Below are positions 59,810 to 61,384 of a stretch of DNA of 61,384 nt, in pieces (within the stretch, counting starts at the first letter, position 1; every line of letters starts with the position of its first letter). Below the pieces are notes generated by a model. It saw nothing but the letters and a program-made list of their open reading frames with translations. It did not search any database and was not told the origin of the DNA. This DNA comes from JAZNQN01 sp045656005. Lineage in GTDB: Bacteria > Bacillota > Clostridia > UMGS1883 > UMGS1540. The stretch spans positions 1-61,384 of the forward strand of contig JAZOQG010000011.1 in assembly GCA_045656005.1 (NCBI GenBank). Reading direction: 5' to 3'. Position numbers and translations under genes: made by a program.

Positions 59810-60109
59810 ATGAGGAAGAGCGATAAAAAGATGCACAAACCCCATTTTAAAATTAAGACATGCTTTGCTTTGGTTTTGATTTTGTATTTTGCAATATCTA
59901 TTGTAGGTCAGCAGTCAAAACTCAACGATTTAAATAGTGTGATAGCCGAATATAATGTAAAGATTGAAGAAAAACAGAGTGAACTTGAGGCTATTGAAGA
60001 TAAGAAAAAGAAGAGCACGTCTGATGAAACAATTGAACATATTGCCAGAGAGAGACTGGGTCTTGTAAGAAATGACGAGACGGTATTTGTTGATATAACA
60101 GGCAAATAA
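59810..60109 (+). CDS. divIC: Septum formation initiator DivIC/FtsB family
   Basis: Start at ATG 59810, since the TTG five codons earlier lies in the TTGGAG site. The 99-residue protein has a basic cytoplasmic tail, one membrane helix (FALVLILYFAISIVG), an extracellular leucine/glutamate coiled coil (IAEYNVKIEEKQSELEAIED) and the ERLGLVRNDE motif. It joins FtsL and DivIB in the division complex. Its place after yabQ matches the Bacillus subtilis order. Confidence 0.9.
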   Translation: MRKSDKKMHKPHFKIKTCFALVLILYFAISIVGQQSKLNDLNSVIAEYNVKIEEKQSELEAIEDKKKKSTSDETIEHIARERLGLVRNDETVFVDITGK

Positions 60110-60227
60110 TAAGGCTCTTTTGATGGTGTGCAGAAGGTCATAGTGCACCGGGCAAAAAGATAATACGTTTTAAAATTTAATTTACATACATTTTTAACTT
60201 GATATCCAAAGGAGGAATTTTTTCCGT

Positions 60228-60656
60228 ATGTCGTTAGAGGTAGGAAAAATAGTTGACGGAAAGGTAACGGGTGTTACAAACTTCGGAGCGTTTGTTGATA
60301 TTGGCGAAGGCAAGCGCGGACTTGTACATATTTCGGAAGTTGCAAGAGAATATGTTGAAAAGATTGGTGATTATGTAAAAGAAGGCGACCGCGTTCGTGT
60401 AATGGTAGTTTCAATTGAGCCTTCAGGAAAAATCAGTTTATCAATCAAAAAGGCGCTTGAGAAAGAAAGCCGTGAAAATAAAAAGGCAGAGTCTGCACGT
60501 CCCGCAGTTTTTGACTGGCCTCAAAAAGAGGAGAATTTGTCCTTTGAAGATAAAATGCTGAAATTTAAGCAGGCTAGTGACGAGAAAATGCATGACATAA
60601 AGAGAAATGTTGAATCAAAGAGAGGCGGATACAGAAGAGGTTCCGGCTCTTATTAG
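60228..60656 (+). CDS. S1 RNA-binding domain protein (YabR-like)
   Basis: The 142-residue protein has one S1 domain at residues about 3-75 (VGKIVDGKVTGVTNFGAFVDI, GLVHISEVA, PSGKISLSIKKAL) and a charged tail ending RRGSGSY. It follows divIC as YabR does in Bacillus subtilis and binds RNA, probably at ribosomes. It has a strong AAAGGAGG site. The 117-bp region before it has no second gene. Confidence 0.92.
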   Translation: MSLEVGKIVDGKVTGVTNFGAFVDIGEGKRGLVHISEVAREYVEKIGDYVKEGDRVRVMVVSIEPSGKISLSIKKALEKESRENKKAESARPAVFDWPQKEENLSFEDKMLKFKQASDEKMHDIKRNVESKRGGYRRGSGSY

Positions 60657-60664
60657 GAGTTTTT

Positions 60665-60691
60665 CACCTCCCTGTAAAAGGGGAGGTGTTT
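60665..60691 (+). terminator. Hairpin after the S1 protein gene
   Basis: CACCTCCC (60665-60672) and GGGAGGTG (60681-60688) form an 8-bp GC-rich stem followed by TTTGTG. Confidence 0.7.
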
Positions 60692-60728
60692 GTGTGAAAT
60701 AAAGGGTAAGTTTTTTGGAGGTACTAAA

Positions 60729-61384
60729 GTGGATTTTGCATTAAAAGGTAATGTTTTTATAAATGGCAAATTTGAGAAAAGGGATATTTTTGTTTCAGGT
60801 GGAGTAGTATCTTTTGAAGGAAATTCTGAATTTATTTTTAAAGATTATGATAATTTATATATATTCCCGGGTCTTATTGACGTTCACGTTCATTTAAGAG
60901 AGCCGGGTTTTTCGTATAAAGAAACCATTAAAAGCGGAACGAGTGCGGCGGTGGCAGGCGGATTTACTGATGTGTTATCAATGCCGAATTTAAATCCTGT
61001 GCCTGATAGTGCTGAAAACTTAAAGGTACAGACAGATATAATAGACCGCGATGCACTTTGTCACGTTTATCCTATTGGGGCTATAACATGCGGACAGATG
61101 GGAGAAAAGCTTTCGGATTTTGAAAAAATGGAAAGAGCCATTGCGTTTTCTGATGACGGGAAGGGCGTTCAAAGTGATGCTTTAATGGCAGAGGCTATGG
61201 AAAAATGCAAGGCCTTAGGAAAAATTCTTGTTGCACATTGCGAGGACAATTCGCTTCTTTTCGGCGGATATATTCACGATGGTGAATATGCGAAAATAAA
61301 CGGACACCGCGGAATTTGTTCTGAAAGTGAATGGAGGCAGGTTGAAAGAGATTTAAACCTTGTTTCAAAAATAGGCTGCAAGTA
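60729..61384 (+). CDS. pyrC: Dihydroorotase, N-terminal part (window ends inside gene)
   Basis: The frame opens at GTG 60729 after TTGGAGG and remains open to the window end, giving 218 codons of about 430. The start reads MDFALKGNVFINGKFEKRD; the metal motif is DVHVHLREPGF, followed by KETIKSGTSAAVAGGFT and MPNLNPVPDS, the class I dihydroorotase signature, and later IAFSDDGKGV and VAHCEDNSL. It closes the dihydroorotate ring in pyrimidine synthesis, which consumes carbamoyl phosphate. It suggests that a pyrimidine gene group lies beyond the window. Confidence 0.93.
   Translation, partial: MDFALKGNVFINGKFEKRDIFVSGGVVSFEGNSEFIFKDYDNLYIFPGLIDVHVHLREPGFSYKETIKSGTSAAVAGGFTDVLSMPNLNPVPDSAENLKVQTDIIDRDALCHVYPIGAITCGQMGEKLSDFEKMERAIAFSDDGKGVQSDALMAEAMEKCKALGKILVAHCEDNSLLFGGYIHDGEYAKINGHRGICSESEWRQVERDLNLVSKIGCK

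Noticed and set aside
1..61384. CRISPR arrays, rRNA and tRNA genes, insertion sequences
   Set aside because: No regularly spaced direct repeats, no rRNA-like or cloverleaf sequences and no transposase reading frames were seen on either strand.

Overview
The window is a gene-dense stretch of a low-GC, endospore-forming, S-layer-bearing bacterium of the class Clostridia. Evidence for spores: spoIIID, an uninterrupted sigK, a gerA/gerC/gerB-type germination operon and yabP-yabQ. Evidence for an S-layer: three secreted proteins with SLH triplets. Evidence for anaerobic fermentative metabolism: indolepyruvate ferredoxin oxidoreductase iorAB, a PaaK-type ligase and a PPi-dependent phosphofructokinase. 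No rRNA, tRNA, CRISPR array, transposase or prophage structural gene was seen. I cannot name the genus.

Layout. 1-2.2 kb: UPF0210 (cut by the left edge) and its ACT-domain partner, then a divergent pair of a ribbon-helix-helix protein and a Cys-rich mini-protein. 2.2-4.4 kb: groES-groEL under a CIRCE operator, with a structured repeat abutting the groEL stop. 4.7-10.5 kb: MacAB-like efflux operon ending in an SLH protein. 10.5-12.5 kb: pfp and spoIIID. 12.5-16.9 kb: ctsR-mcsA-mcsB-clpC with two CtsR boxes. 17-23 kb: lipid kinase, serine hydrolase, dinB divergent from an XRE/ImmA pair, then a ComEC-like metallo-hydrolase with DUF3006. 23-28.3 kb: a long leader, carA and a carB-dapF fusion, then a second copy of the structured repeat. 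28.5-36.4 kb: nadE, sigK, a phosphatase, then sugar genes (uxaC, AraC regulator, lyxose/mannose isomerase, PfkB kinase), an SGNH hydrolase and a carrier. 36.4-41.8 kb (minus strand): PLP lyase, iorA-iorB-paaK-ACT. 41.9-49.9 kb: germination operon, metAA, Cys-cluster protein, SLH protein, rdgB. 50-58 kb: two Cys-rich microproteins, glycolipid synthase, two M16 proteins, lgt, a large SLH protein. 58-61.4 kb: trmL, HPr-like protein, yabP-yabQ-divIC-S1 protein, and the start of pyrC.

The most unusual features are these. (1) The CarA protein has lost all three glutaminase triad residues (Ser246, Tyr331 and Asp333 replace Cys, His and Glu), and its CarB partner is fused to a DapF-like domain whose first catalytic Cys is Ala. 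This suggests an ammonia-using carbamoyl phosphate synthetase with a repurposed tail; the next gene is an ammonia-type NadE. (2) Two ~220-235 bp copies of a repeat (2200-2420 minus, 28328-28561 plus) lie in sense orientation right after stop codons. They fold into the same multi-helix RNA with compensatory changes. (3) An XRE/ImmA (DdrO/IrrE-like) pair is divergent from the translesion polymerase dinB, with a palindrome in between.

Starts were moved inward from the longest reading frame wherever a clear ribosome binding site supported it. All functional calls come from reading the translations; no database search was run.
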